From Eretmocerus hayati (Eukaryota; Arthropoda; Insecta; Hymenoptera; Aphelinidae): a DNA stretch of 64,000 bases. Shown here one piece after another: positions 10,565 to 22,510 of the stretch. How positions within the stretch are numbered: the stretch's first letter is position 1; each line of letters opens with the position of its first letter. The DNA is taken from positions 126,200,305 through 126,264,304 of the forward strand of contig CM056743.1 in assembly GCA_029851415.1 (NCBI GenBank), in the 5' to 3' direction. A model generated the notes under the pieces. The model was not told the origin of the DNA. It made no database searches and worked only from the letters and a program-made list of their open reading frames with translations. Position numbers and translations under genes: made by a program.

Positions 10565-13116
10565 GATTACTTCTATTTTATTCTACAAACACTGAGGTCC
10601 AATTTTTCTGTCCACATTTCCGATTGAGAACGACATTGCAACAGTGAGGTCAACGAGGTTATGTTCGGGACAGTAGAAGTAGAACACGCGGTTGCTAGAG
10701 ACTTTTTTTGAAAGCCAACCTGACCTCTAGCACGATATAGGGGTATTAGTTTGCTCAGTGCTAACGTGCATCCCGCACAAATTTGAAAATCGCAAGATAC
10801 CATCTGGGCACAGTGGAGAATCTGGTATGATATTCTGATGATAATATGAATTCCCGTTTCGAAGTATACAAGCCTATACCGACTCTTACTGAGAAACTGG
10901 AATATTCTTGAGCTTGATGAGATCTCTTTATATTTTACAATAATACATGAACGACCAGAGTTATGAGATTGTATTAGATATCAGAGTGCTATTGATCGGT
11001 TTTCCTAATCGAATCAACGAATTTTTGAGGTATTGAGAGTCAGGCATCAAATGAATACAGCTATTATATCATCAACATCTTTCTCGAATATTTATTATCC
11101 TTTCAATGTAAGCTTGTGTGTAACAGCGAATAGTGAACTTCAATGATCAAATTTTCTTCATATTGATCTTCATCTTCGTGTGATCAAGCTTTTGGTTGGA
11201 TACACAAAAGAATGGTCTCAGAACTCTTTCCATTGCCAATCTTGGGAGTCAGTGATGAGGCAACGCTCACTTTCCTTCCAGGAACTGATTTCTTGTCATA
11301 AAATAGTGGTTAGGTCGTTGTTCATCCAGGCTGCCACCTACTGAAAAGAACCGTGATGAGTATCTGCTAATGATATTCCATGGAGGTGAGTTTTTGTGAG
11401 CAATCTGGATATTTTGATGCAGAATTTGATATTGAGAAATCTGGGTCTGTTTGGTGGCCAATGGCAAGAGAACTCAATGTGACCTGGAAGTTTGGGTACA
11501 TACGGAACAATAGACTCGCGCAAACGTTGTAATATCAAACGAACGATCTCGAGTCAGAATAGTCCAAAGTTATTTCAAACAAGTGAAACGCGAGTAAAAA
11601 TCTTGATACGCAAGAAAGACGAAAACTTATTCATTTTAAAATAGACACAAGTTGCTTCCCGTGATGATATAAAAAGCACATTCAATAAACGGTCGAGCGC
11701 ATTCACTTCTAACGATTTCATGTCAGCCTATGGCGAAAAACTCGCAAGGATTCTTTTCAATCACCACAAAACTAATGTCAGCTAATTTGATTACTGACGC
11801 ATAATTATTCTTGATTGACATTATAAAAACGATTGAGCATGCAAGTGGTTCTTTCCATTTCCCTACTATTGGGGTGCTCGTTATTTACATGAATTGAAAA
11901 ATGAGAAAATTACGCGTAGCTCACAGTGACGCTGTCTTCATTCCTTGAAATTCTTTAACCAGTCGGGTATGAAAATAAGCATGGTTTAGTGCCACAAAGG
12001 TGTGATGGCCGTCCAAACATGCAAGTAAGCAATTTTTCGCTGATCATCTCTTCACTCGTGTTAAAAAAATGAATGATGGCTGTATCAGTTTCAGTAACTC
12101 TTCTATTCGTTCGAATCAGCCATTTTTCAAGTTGAAAGAGAATCGCGTATCAGACACTGAAACGTTTATATCCTTTAGGTCGGAAAGCCATGCGTTTTAG
12201 AATTCTTCGCGATCTGAATTTGCCTATCAATGTTCAAGACAGCCGAATAGTAATTTATCAAGTAATGAATTGAAAGATTTTGTCATGACGTCTTTCTCTT
12301 CGATGAACATACCTTCAAAATCAATAATCTGCCGAGACGCAAACGCTATTCGATCGCCACCACCGCATTTCTTTCGGAAAAAGCGCCGCCCGCATGGTTG
12401 GACAAGTTCTCTCCTTGATCACTCTTGTCGAAGAGCTCGGATAAGACGACGCCGCCAAGTTGTATCGTGCGCTACGAGGACTCTCCTCATCAAGGAGATT
12501 AAATCGTTCTTCTCGATTCGCAACAATACCTAGCAATTGTATTTCGAACGAAGGCGGAAGACGATGCTCTACACAGCCTCAATCATCGCTTGCGGATGGT
12601 TCGCGATCGGTGTGACAGCTCGAATTGACCATGAGGTTTCTTCGTATACTCGCATCTTCTCGTCGATACTTACGTTTCCTACGTAAATCGTGGGCTTCAC
12701 GATTTGATAGATTGTTATTTACAGATGAGTCGCGTGCAGTCCGATTAGATTAGAAGCAATCGAGAATGGAATGATGAATTTGATTGTGTATGGTCACTGT
12801 GAAAAGTGGAGAAAAAGTTCAACAAGTGCTCAGACTTCAAGTTGAGTTTGTCCTGTAGCAAACTTCATCAACTTTGAAGCTTAATCATTTTTTTGAGAAT
12901 TTTGCCGCTCAACGGAAAAAATACGCAAAGCAATCTTTTTTTAATTGGATAGTTCATGTTCTCTTCAGGAATAATGTGGGGAGCTTTAGTTGACCAACAT
13001 ATCATCCTTAGTTCCAAGTCATTAGAGTGAGGATAGCGTTCTGGATCGGTGAGTGACTTATTGGGGATTTTTTTCATCAAATAATGCGACTCGAGTGTTA
13101 ATACCAATCAATTACA
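10565..13116. other. Intergenic region, promoter side of Polr1E
   Basis: I see no convincing gene here. The open frames are short, lack splice-consistent partners and have chance-like composition. The 5' end and promoter of Polr1E should lie just upstream of 10564, but no core motif can be singled out. Confidence 0.5.
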
Positions 13117-13122
13117 TTTATT
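13117..13122 (-). terminator. Candidate poly(A) signal for the RRM gene
   Basis: The minus strand reads AATAAA here (plus strand TTTATT), about 735 bp beyond the stop codon of the RRM gene and before any other feature. It is inferred from motif and position only. Confidence 0.3.
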
Positions 13123-13855
13123 AAAACTAAAAAAAACACACAAGGTTGTGAAGAATCTAACCTTAAACATCGTATCTCTAATGAACATCATCAAAGACTC
13201 TATTTTAAAAGTTACAGTCTTAAAAAAGGGGGAAGAAATCATACAACAATGCCTAGGTAAATATTTAGCATACAAATTGGGATTCCAGATAATTTTAAAT
13301 TGAAAAAAAATTTTCAAATTTCGTCTACCTGATACTCGTTCCCTCAAACAAGCTTCTCAACAATTTCTGAATGAACAATCACTTGAAGTTTTTAAAGATA
13401 GATTTCAATATTTACTCGCTATCTTCAGTTAAATTTATATAATTTACGCGAAAATAAATAGGTCAATCATTTGTCTTCACGAAAAATCAACAGTATAAAA
13501 ATGTCAATTTTCAGATGCAAAGCTTCGTCCAGATTATGTCAATACGTAGTTTAAAGAGTTTTACAAAACTAGTGAAAACATCCATCGAGATGTTTTTGTT
13601 CATATTTTCAAGCACATACTTATCTCTGACCTACCGCGATAGGTCATTCGGCTCCATTGATTTCCTTACAAGTACATACATTCTAGCATTATTTAAAAAT
13701 GTATACACGAGCGGAACGTGGACGAAGTGTTCGAGTCTAGTTCAAGAGAAGCGCTGTATATGTGGATAGACATTGTTTCGCGCACTCTAAACGCCTCAAT
13801 CACATCGCTTGCGTGCGTTTTCAACTCAGTCGGACGCTTGGGTACTTTCGCATAA

Positions 13856-16800
13856 TTAGTACCTCGGTGGCATCGCATCTGCCGGGCCAGGGAAGCTAAA
13901 AGTTCAAAAATAAAAAATCGCAGAATTAATCATGGTGTAAATCGTACCTCAAAGTATAAGATGTAATTATCTCGTGGGACTTTTCCGAATTCAACGCACT
14001 GCGCAATTGACATACTTGAGAGCTTTCGGCAAATCACTTTCTCTAGCTTTTTTCTTCGAGCTTCCCACAATTAATAACGTGTCCGTATAGATTTAAATTG
14101 GGATACGGTCGAGCACGGTTTTGCATCCAAGATGAGCTACAGAGCCCAATGCCTAAAATTATCACCAAATTTCTTATACAAGAGCTCTTTTGACAGAACA
14201 ATATAGTGCAGACGTTTGATCGATGGAAATCGTTTCATAATACGAAGTAGGTAGAAAACACCGCTAACGCTGATCTACTTTCACTCCAGTCTACAGAACT
14301 TCAAAAATTTCTAATGCCTTGTCTGTATGAAATCATGTCTGCATAGTTTGTATGATTTGCAAAGCGATGATATTAAAGGCGATGCGGTTACCGTGCACGC
14401 TGAAAATTATTCGCACTTTTATCCAATTCTCTTGCAATTTGGGCGAAACGACGAGTGGAAGAATTCAAGTTAGATGATAACAAGTATTCGTGCACTCATC
14501 GTTAAGCCTCAATCGCAAAAGAATCGGATAAAAGTGCGAATTACCAGGAGCCTATTAGTAGATTATGTACCCAAGTGCCGCAATCGCAATTTCCATGACG
14601 CTGAAAACAGTTTTCAGCCCGAGTCGTGGAAACCCGCGATTGTAGCACGAGGTACATATTCATAACCACAGTGGCGAAATCTAGCCTATTGCGTCACTGT
14701 GGCTATAAATAATAGGTTAGGGCCTTAGGGGGTGCATGCGCTCAAGTTATTCGCACTTTTCTCCAGTTCTCTCGCGATTTGAGCCAAACGACGAGAAAAC
14801 GAATTCAAGTTAAATGATGATGAGTATTCTTCTTCTCCTCATGTAGTCCAAATCGCAAGTGTATCGGACAAAAATGCGAATAACTTTTAGCGTGCACGGC
14901 GCCCGCATCGCCTTACTGGAGTTGGATATTTAGTAATTAGTTTCTGAAGTGTAGATGAAATAAAGTAAAGTTAATGACGAAAATTACAGGGATTCTTGAC
15001 CAATTTCAAAATTGAAAAAAGGCATGAGTTTGGAAGTTGGTAATATATCTGGAGCTCTCACTTAGTAATTGAAAGAGAAAAATGAAGCTATGGCACGAAT
15101 ACACGCCGAAAGGGAACGAGGTGAGTCGAAGTACGACGCTCTTACGTTATCAGTAGATGGATACGCAGTCATCGTCCGAGGAGTGTATGTCCTTTACAGT
15201 CGCGCGAAAAATGGCATAGATATTTTGAAAAATGATCGCAGGCGACAAGGTGTATTACGCTTCGCTGGTCGCTCTCACAGGCAGTGAACGCATTTTCTCG
15301 GACACGTTGTAGTCATCGAGTTGATCTGTTATATTCGCGACACGAATGCTAGGTCAGTTCAACATGTATAACTTAAACGGAGTGAACGATGAAATATGTG
15401 AGCTAAATTCGGAAATCTCACAGTATTCGTGATATCCAACTGTTTTTGATGCACGTGAACGAGTTGTTACATCTTATACTTTTACACTAATAATTTCGAT
15501 ATCGCTCAACGCAATAGAAAACTGACTGTTATTCGTAAACTGAATTTTCAAAATGTCAGATAATACGGATATGACGGGTACTTTTTCCTGGGAGAACTTC
15601 TGCGAAGCAATTTATACTTGTTGCTTTCCATTCATTTATGATAAAGCAACGTAGATGTAATTTCGGTCACGTTTTATACCTGCTAATAAATGTGAGAAAA
15701 ATGGTAACTCACCGACCACCACGGGGACCGTAAGGATCTGCCCTGTCATACCCATCAGCATACCTAGACACAAGCAAAATGCACCAACATTACATAAAAC
15801 GACCACAATTCAAGAATACGGATAGAATTTTAAAACACGAAGATGAATGCAAGGGTTGTACAGAACTCATAGGAATATAATCCGAATCAATGCCTTTTAT
15901 GCATTCAGATCGGGATCGACATCGTGTTCGAGCCATCTGCAGACTGGCTTCGAATTATTCTCGTTATTCTCAAGGTTGAGGATTTCTACTAGATAACCTG
16001 ACATGTTCTCATTCTTTACATGAAGTTCATGAAATGATATTTTACTTGGCAATCTCAATTTCAAATTATAAATGGTGCCGAGAAGTAAATTTGTTTGTAA
16101 CTCACCCTCCAACTTGATAGCCCCCACCAGCAGGAACGGCTGCTCCAGCTCTTCGGCTAAACATGTCCGCTTGTGGACCAGGTCCAGCACTGTAATTTGG
16201 TCCTCCTGCGTTGTAACTCGCAGCTCCACTAATTGGCCTGGAAAAATGGTTTCGATTCAATTTTTTTGATATAAGAAGATTGCATCATAAACACGCAAAC
16301 TTCTGGTTCCAGCTCTTGGCTATTCTTTCAATGCAGTAGAAATCAGAAGGAACACAAGTTGATCGGCGAATAACCCAAGAAAGAAGGGGAAAAAGTAGAT
16401 CCGATTAAAGGTGTACATTACACTATGATGATGATCTTAGAACAAGAATTGTGACAGGGTGAGGGAATTAACCCAAGGATAGACGATTAGCATTAAGCTA
16501 CGTGTTGATTCGTAAGAAATATTACCCAACATCTCCGTAGCCAGCGCCGTATCCTCCAGCAGCAACACCACTACTGCCGTTTCTGATGGGGACTGCTGCT
16601 GTGCGGTCGTAGTCGCCCCGTGGTGCGTAAGCGTCAGCTCTGCTAGCTGCGAAGCCGTCGGCGCGGGCGTAATCTGCAGGGCCTGCTGCAGCTCTGCTAA
16701 ACTCGCTGGCTAAACCAGCACTTGCTAAAATGACGAAAATCAATTGTCAGACTGCGATTTCTATCGAGATAGTAAAAACTATAACTGATGAAGAGTAACA

Positions 16801-19800
16801 AGACTACACCTCACTCATAAAAGGAAGAAAAAGGGAATCAAACTAGGAATTCTCAAACTATTTGGCCACAGAACAAGATAATTTGTGGAAAATTGAATCA
16901 ACACTAAACACGAGTATGGATTAATTCATGGTCTTGTGAACCAGTCGCGTATTGTCACGGTCTCATGAACGGATTTGGAGACCGTTGAGACAGAGGGGCG
17001 ATCTCAGTATTGGTAGGAAAACGAGTCCGAAATAGTGGCAGATATCAAGCTTCTATTTTTATTTTCTGACTCATGTGTCAGGGATGATTAGATGATATTA
17101 ACACGTACTTGGGAAATCACCTCGACTTCCATAGTCTGCTCTGGCGCCGAAGTCGCTCGCTCTGCCGTAGTCAGCTCTACCATAGTCTGATACTCCCGCC
17201 GGACCGTAACCACCTACACCACCGCCAGCAGGTCCATAGCCTCCCATTGATGGTGATGATGTGTAACCCATGCCGCCACCACCACCCCCAACGCCTTGAC
17301 CGTAGCCTCCTCGATCATTGTAGCCACCAAAGTCTCCTCGCCCACCAAAGTCTCCACCACCGCGATTGTAATCTGCATAACCACCTCCTGCAGAAACTCC
17401 GTCATATCCAGTATTTTGCATTACTGTAGCACCCAAAAAGACAATGGTTCTCATTGCTTTTGGATGTCGACTTCTTAGAAGCCGATTAACTCTTTAACCA
17501 CAGGCAAAACGTCATCTGTCGAATCGACAACTCAACGATTATCAACCGAATTTTCGTCTTCTTCATGGAGTTGTTTTCAATCAACGAGATGGTGTTTCGA
17601 GAATCAGTGCAAGAATAGATTACTACACGAGCTTAAACGTTTGTAAATTCATAATTAGTAAGACTTTACAAATTACGAATAATTTTCAAGGTTTGTGCGA
17701 CATGCATTTGAGTGAAGAGTGAAAGATCATGCTTCTCTAGGATAAGGGGAGGGGAATGAATAATTATAAGACTCTTATTGATGATCAAAGTGCTAACCTT
17801 GAACACATCAAGGACAATGATGAGTCATTGTGATTGATCTTTGCATCCTCTTGCACAATTTGTATTTTGATTTAGGTGTTCAGAAAGAATCTCAAGCTCA
17901 ATTATTTTTATCGAAACTAATCAATTCGATTTTGTAGATTAGAAACATCCCTAACTTGCTATCGTTCCACTTTTAAAAACACGACTCATAATGTAGTTTT
18001 TGTGTAAGAATAAAACAATTGACTTATTAGGTGGCAGGTAGAACGACTCGATTGCTAGAATTCAATAAGTAGGAAATATGCATGTATTCTTAGAATAGAT
18101 TCGTATAAACAATTCCGATTTTACATGTGTAAGCTCATCACCCCGAAAGTAAGCAATTTAAGAATATACAAGGGGGATGAAGAGAATTTGACACCAATCA
18201 ATATTGTGAGCCTGTGAAGCTTGAGTCAAAAAAAGTGGTATCACTATTCTGGCATTCTAGATGATCCATTAGAAACTGAACGTATATTAGAGCATCCAGA
18301 AAAGCAGGTGAAGAAAGTAGAATTAGTGAGTACTACAAAATTTGACTAAGAGTTCAATAGAAAAAGTCACACAAGGGACTACGAGATCCGGGTCGCCAAA
18401 TCTTTTCAGTTGTGTAAGACATCCAATTTGGAGAATTCACAGGGGTTCAATCAAGTAAACCTCCTGACAGGAAAGAACAAAAGAGAAACTTCAGCAGTGT
18501 AAGGTCATCTACAATGAAATCTCTTTCTGACATACATAGATAAGAGAACAAGGTTGTGTTCTTCACGGGTAAAATAGTAAATTATTGTGTACCCGAAAGC
18601 CGCGATCGCGGCACGAGGTGCACGTGATATTTTATAGTCACCCAGCCACAATCTAGCACATTGCAGCTGAGCGACTAAGAATTGGCAAACCGCGTCCCGT
18701 AGTCTTTTTCTACCAATTCCCATTGAATTCCAAACCAAACGTAGTGCACAGAAGAAGCACAGGAAATCAAAACCGTATCATTACCTAGGTCCAAAATATG
18801 TAAAGTGATTTTTCGACCAGTATCCCATAATTGTAAGCAGTAAGCAATCAAAAATTTTGGCAAGGAGTCAAGCGATTTCAAATTTGCAATTGTTAGTGCT
18901 CACATACAAACGCTCAAACACTGGATAATAATCAACAGGATTGTACGAGCTACAAATTTCACACGATCATATTGAATGAAAACGCTTTCCCATGTCTTGG
19001 ACGATGCTTAAACAATAAAACTAATGGTCATGGAAATGACCTTTGAAAAATTGCAAACGGCGCGGAGTATTTCAACAAACCTCTCCTGTCGTTATACGGA
19101 CCGGGACGAGAATCGCGGCCACCGTCTCGTCCTCCTCTGCCTCCACGCATGGGTCCACCTCGTCTATCATCTCGGCGACCTCCACCGCCGCCTCCACCGC
19201 CACCGCCACCGCCGCCACCACGCGATTTGCCTGTTGACTGCTCCACGTTGATAGTAGCACCTTTGAAGCTTGTATTGTGAAGATTCTTGATGGCTTCCGC
19301 AGCATCTTCTTCGCGAGCCATATGGACAAAGCCATATCGGTTCATAACATCGCATTCTGTCACCTCTCCAAAACGAACGAACAGCATTCGTAATTCATCG
19401 CTGCGGACATTTTCTGGGAGCCGCCCCACGAAAATCTTCGTCTTTCTCTGCGAAGAAGATATAGTCAATGGTTATTCATGGAGTCGATAGTCTTTCTCGC
19501 ATGCATGAAAATAAAATCCGATGAATTGAAAATGCACATGTAATGGAATAACTTGTGGGATTAACATGCTACATGGAGATTAGGATAAAATTAATGATAT
19601 GATACATGATACTTGTTATGAAGAAAATGAGTATGTCTAATGATAGGGCACTGTGTCTTTCGAATACGACCATGCTTCAAAAACTGAAAAGCATGGTGTC
19701 TGTTCAAGACATTGTTCTTGCTCAATCACTTGAGTGTGTCAAAAACATTTTATAGAGAAACTAAAATGTTCGACTTGAGAGCTTTGAATTTTCTGAATCA

Positions 19801-20887
19801 AGGTTTTCATTCATACCATATTCTGATGACATTTCCTTCAAATAATCATTAGTCATGCACCATTAGAGTTAGAAATTGAAATGAACGCCTGAAAACTTCA
19901 AGCACTTGCTGGAGTTGTCAATAAATTGCAAGGAATTATGGTGAAGAATAAAAGGATAGGGTAACTACTTTAGAATTAAATGAATCGGTTAAACTTTTCA
20001 TCTAAAAGTAATCAAAACCAAGATCTGGTGCAACTGCTGGGGGCTTACCGGTACATTAGAAGACCCCATTTTCTGGAAATGATATTAAATGGTTCAGAAA
20101 AATTGTGGCTACAACTCCAACAATATGTTCATCAGGATTGACATGTTGTGCATAGTTGATTTACTTCATTTCCACTGAGATCTTTTTCAGTACTTGGTAA
20201 GACAAAAAATTTAGAATCTAAGCATGTAGATTGTTTTCATAATCATATGGCAAGAATCAGCTAGATGCAATGAAATGATCAGAACTGAAAGCCGATAAAC
20301 TTAAATGCTGAAAATGTGACTTTTGGCAGGAAGATTCCACACCGGTGCAATTAATTGTTCGTTAGAGTGAAACACGGGTTCTGCAAGAACTCAAATCAAT
20401 CTTCTTATGTCAGATGGCCCAAAAGTCTGTTTTGGCAAACTAAGGAATTTTAGGACATCAATGGTACGATTAGCCAAATATCTTCATAAATCTGAAGAAG
20501 TCAATACATCTGACATTCTCTATATTTTCGCTACAGTTGACAAGAGTAAGCACAGAGCTATTGATCCTATTAAAAGTTTCCTGTAATTGGACATAGAAGA
20601 TAGGAGTAGATTAGCCATTTTAATGGATTCAGTATGTAGAGCGCAGGAGTGTGTGTCCCCCAATTGAGTTCAAAACACAACTGTTTCAATTTTTATCTTC
20701 ATGACAAACCTCAATGAAGCAATAGTTAGTGATGAAAGAAGACCAAAGTTTCCAGAAGTGAAGAGTACTTGAATCGAGTAACAAGGAGTAGATTATTCCA
20801 AGATCGGAAATTTCAAATGAACTCACAGACAATCTCAACAAAGTTAGCGTGGCCACAATAAAACTTTCGACTTACCAAGGTATTCAT
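13856..20887 (-). CDS. Single-RRM, Gly/Tyr/Ala-rich RNA-binding protein (RBM4/lark/RBM14-like)
   Basis: I join exons 20876-20887, 20049-20072, 19081-19447, 17109-17423, 16526-16724, 16106-16237, 15713-15763 and 13856-13895, all in phase. This gives 379 aa from ATG 20885-20887; a second in-frame ATG at 20067-20069 would give 374 aa. One RRM lies near the N-terminus, with RNP2 KIFVGR and RNP1-like NRYGFVHMA, as in lark/RBM4/RBM14 proteins. No CCHC knuckle is seen, unlike lark/RBM4. It is followed by a pure Gly run and RGG-type arginines, then exons rich in GG, GY, DYGRAD and AA motifs: a low-complexity, prion-like tail typical of nuclear ribonucleoproteins that condense or bind RNA. The last coding exon is only 40 nt (FPGPADAMPPRY-stop), found by phase and composition, and is the least certain. 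Likely role: nuclear RNA processing or transcription coupling (family inference). Confidence 0.8.
14377..14913. mobile_element. AGGCG-ended MITE, copy 1
   Basis: The left end (AGGCGATGCGG, then CGTGCACGCTG) is inverted at the right end (CGTGCACGGCG, then CCGCATCGCCT, to 14913). Inside, the motif ATTCGCACTTTT and its complement occur four times in alternating orientation, so the unit is a pair of stem-loops. The same family is at 58767-59158 and, decayed, at 41190-41400. The copy at 58767 is flanked by TA on both sides. It lies in the last intron of the RRM gene. Confidence 0.75.
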
Positions 20888-22510
20888 CTTGTACGTAGCC
20901 GAAGATCCGGATGAGAGCAACGCCGGCTAGCTATACTTTCAATACAGGCGATGCTCACCGGGTGCGATGCTCCGGATAACGCCTCGGCGTACTGTTGGAG
21001 AAAGAGAGAGAGAAAAAGATGGATGAGTCGACTATATAGACCGCCAGAGACCAGAGATGGAAATGGGTAGACTCGAGATCCCGGCGAGACGCGAAGCCGA
21101 AAACGTGTAAGAATTGCAACAAGAAATGTATTTACGTTGCATTCATCTATGACTCATGCTTTGATATCGATACAGATATTGATTGTTATGATTTTGAGTT
21201 CGGAGCAAAACGAGTGTGGATATATACCTACACAACGCGTGCACAGTAGAAGTTTTCTGAAGGCAGCGACCGACCTCGCCTGCTCCGACGCCTACCCTCT
21301 ATATTTCGAGTTAGTATATCTCTAATCACCCCGTAAGAATACGATTCTTGAAGATGATGTACTTACGGAAAGGTCGCCGGAGTCCTTAGAATTCTTGAAC
21401 TGCGGTAAATTATAGCGTCGCCGGGTTTTATTCTACAGCAAAGACGCACCGCACTCACCCTTCCGAAACTACTGGCTGACGGACAAATGGCGTCTGCCGG
21501 AAGTCCCGCTCTGATCGCCCCCACTACCCCGTCGTTTCGTCAGAATTTTTGGTTTCTGTGACTGGTCACTTTTGTGCTTCGGACTTCAAAACTTCAAAAT
21601 GATAGTGATGAGCTCAAAATCGTATAAATTATCAACATCTAGGAGATGAAATTATTATTACTCAATATGATGATTGATGAGGAGCATATTTGGAGCTGAA
21701 ATTTGTCATAAATCAAAATATTGCTAGAGGAATTGCCTGACGCATCAGTGACCACTGCATCTGTCTGATTTTGAGCTCAAGATCATTTTATTGAGATTCC
21801 TGTGCAACCGTCAGCCATGGATTTTGTTTGATGTATGGTTTTTGCGAAGAGTATCGCATCAATTTGCTTGGATTTCATCGTTACCATTGAGATTTTTCAA
21901 TGCAATCGTGTATTCGTGTCGCCATCGTCACATGTCATTCACGTATATTTAGGAGTTTGATTATTTCGCGCCAACTTTGTCCAATATGGTTGACACGCGG
22001 CATGTTTTTGCCACCTATATACCGGTGTTTTTTTCCATTTCGTACCGAAAAACATGGAATGAAATCGTTATTAAATACTTCCAATAATTTTTTTTCATCC
22101 GCTTGATGTGCATCCAACACGATCTTTAGCCCTAATTCCCCAATTACGCTAAGAAAGCTTGTAAGCAATTTACAATCCCACAAAGTTAGGCTAGAATGTT
22201 TCCCAACATTTGTGTCATTTGTAAACATTACTGACAAGAGTGCTTAATATTGTGAGCTGACTGCACCTGAGTTGCTTCTCTATCACCTATTCATTTCTAA
22301 ATCTTACATGAACAGAATATTCCAATTGCACTTTTTTCACAGTAAACCTGGAGGATTCGACCATCAGCTCATGAATTTATTATGCCTACCCCATGAAATC
22401 ATGATATTATCAGTTCAAGTGCTCGTTTTACCAGCTTTTTATTCACCTATGCTCCTCTCAACTTCTCATGTTTCATAGCAGTGCTATGTGTGATTACAGA
22501 TTCATTCATC
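20888..22510. promoter_or_regulatory. Divergent intergenic region between the RRM gene and CPSF2
   Basis: The RRM gene (-) and CPSF2 (+) diverge here, so promoters for both should lie in this 1.6 kb. A GC-richer patch around 21420-21530 includes a CAAATGGCGTCTGCC stretch. It is the best candidate for a core promoter, but no TATA box or initiator can be assigned with confidence. A hypothetical ORF sits at 21935-22228. Confidence 0.35.
21935..22228 (-). CDS. Hypothetical 97-aa ORF between the RRM gene and CPSF2
   Basis: An uninterrupted minus-strand frame starts at ATG 22226-22228 and stops at 21935. The protein (MFTNDTNVGKHSSL..., ending EIIKLLNIRE) has balanced composition, with hydrophobic helical stretches (LLTSFLSVIGELGLKIVL) and a basic middle (VRNGKKHRYIGGKNMPR). 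That is better than a chance ORF. CTTGTCAG directly precedes the ATG, so this could be a downstream exon of a gene whose upstream part I could not find. The family is not recognised. Confidence 0.35.
   Translation of the reverse strand: MFTNDTNVGKHSSLTLWDCKLLTSFLSVIGELGLKIVLDAHQADEKKLLEVFNNDFIPCFSVRNGKKHRYIGGKNMPRVNHIGQSWREIIKLLNIRE

Noticed and set aside
12270..12536. Overlapping 71-87 codon ORFs on both strands
   Set aside because: Both are rich in Arg/Ser, lack splice partners and overlap each other in antisense; no coding signal beyond chance.
17109..17429. Plus-strand His/Leu-rich and other frames over the RRM gene exons
   Set aside because: They are shadows of the Gly/Tyr-rich exon on the minus strand, which joins in phase to the RRM exon.
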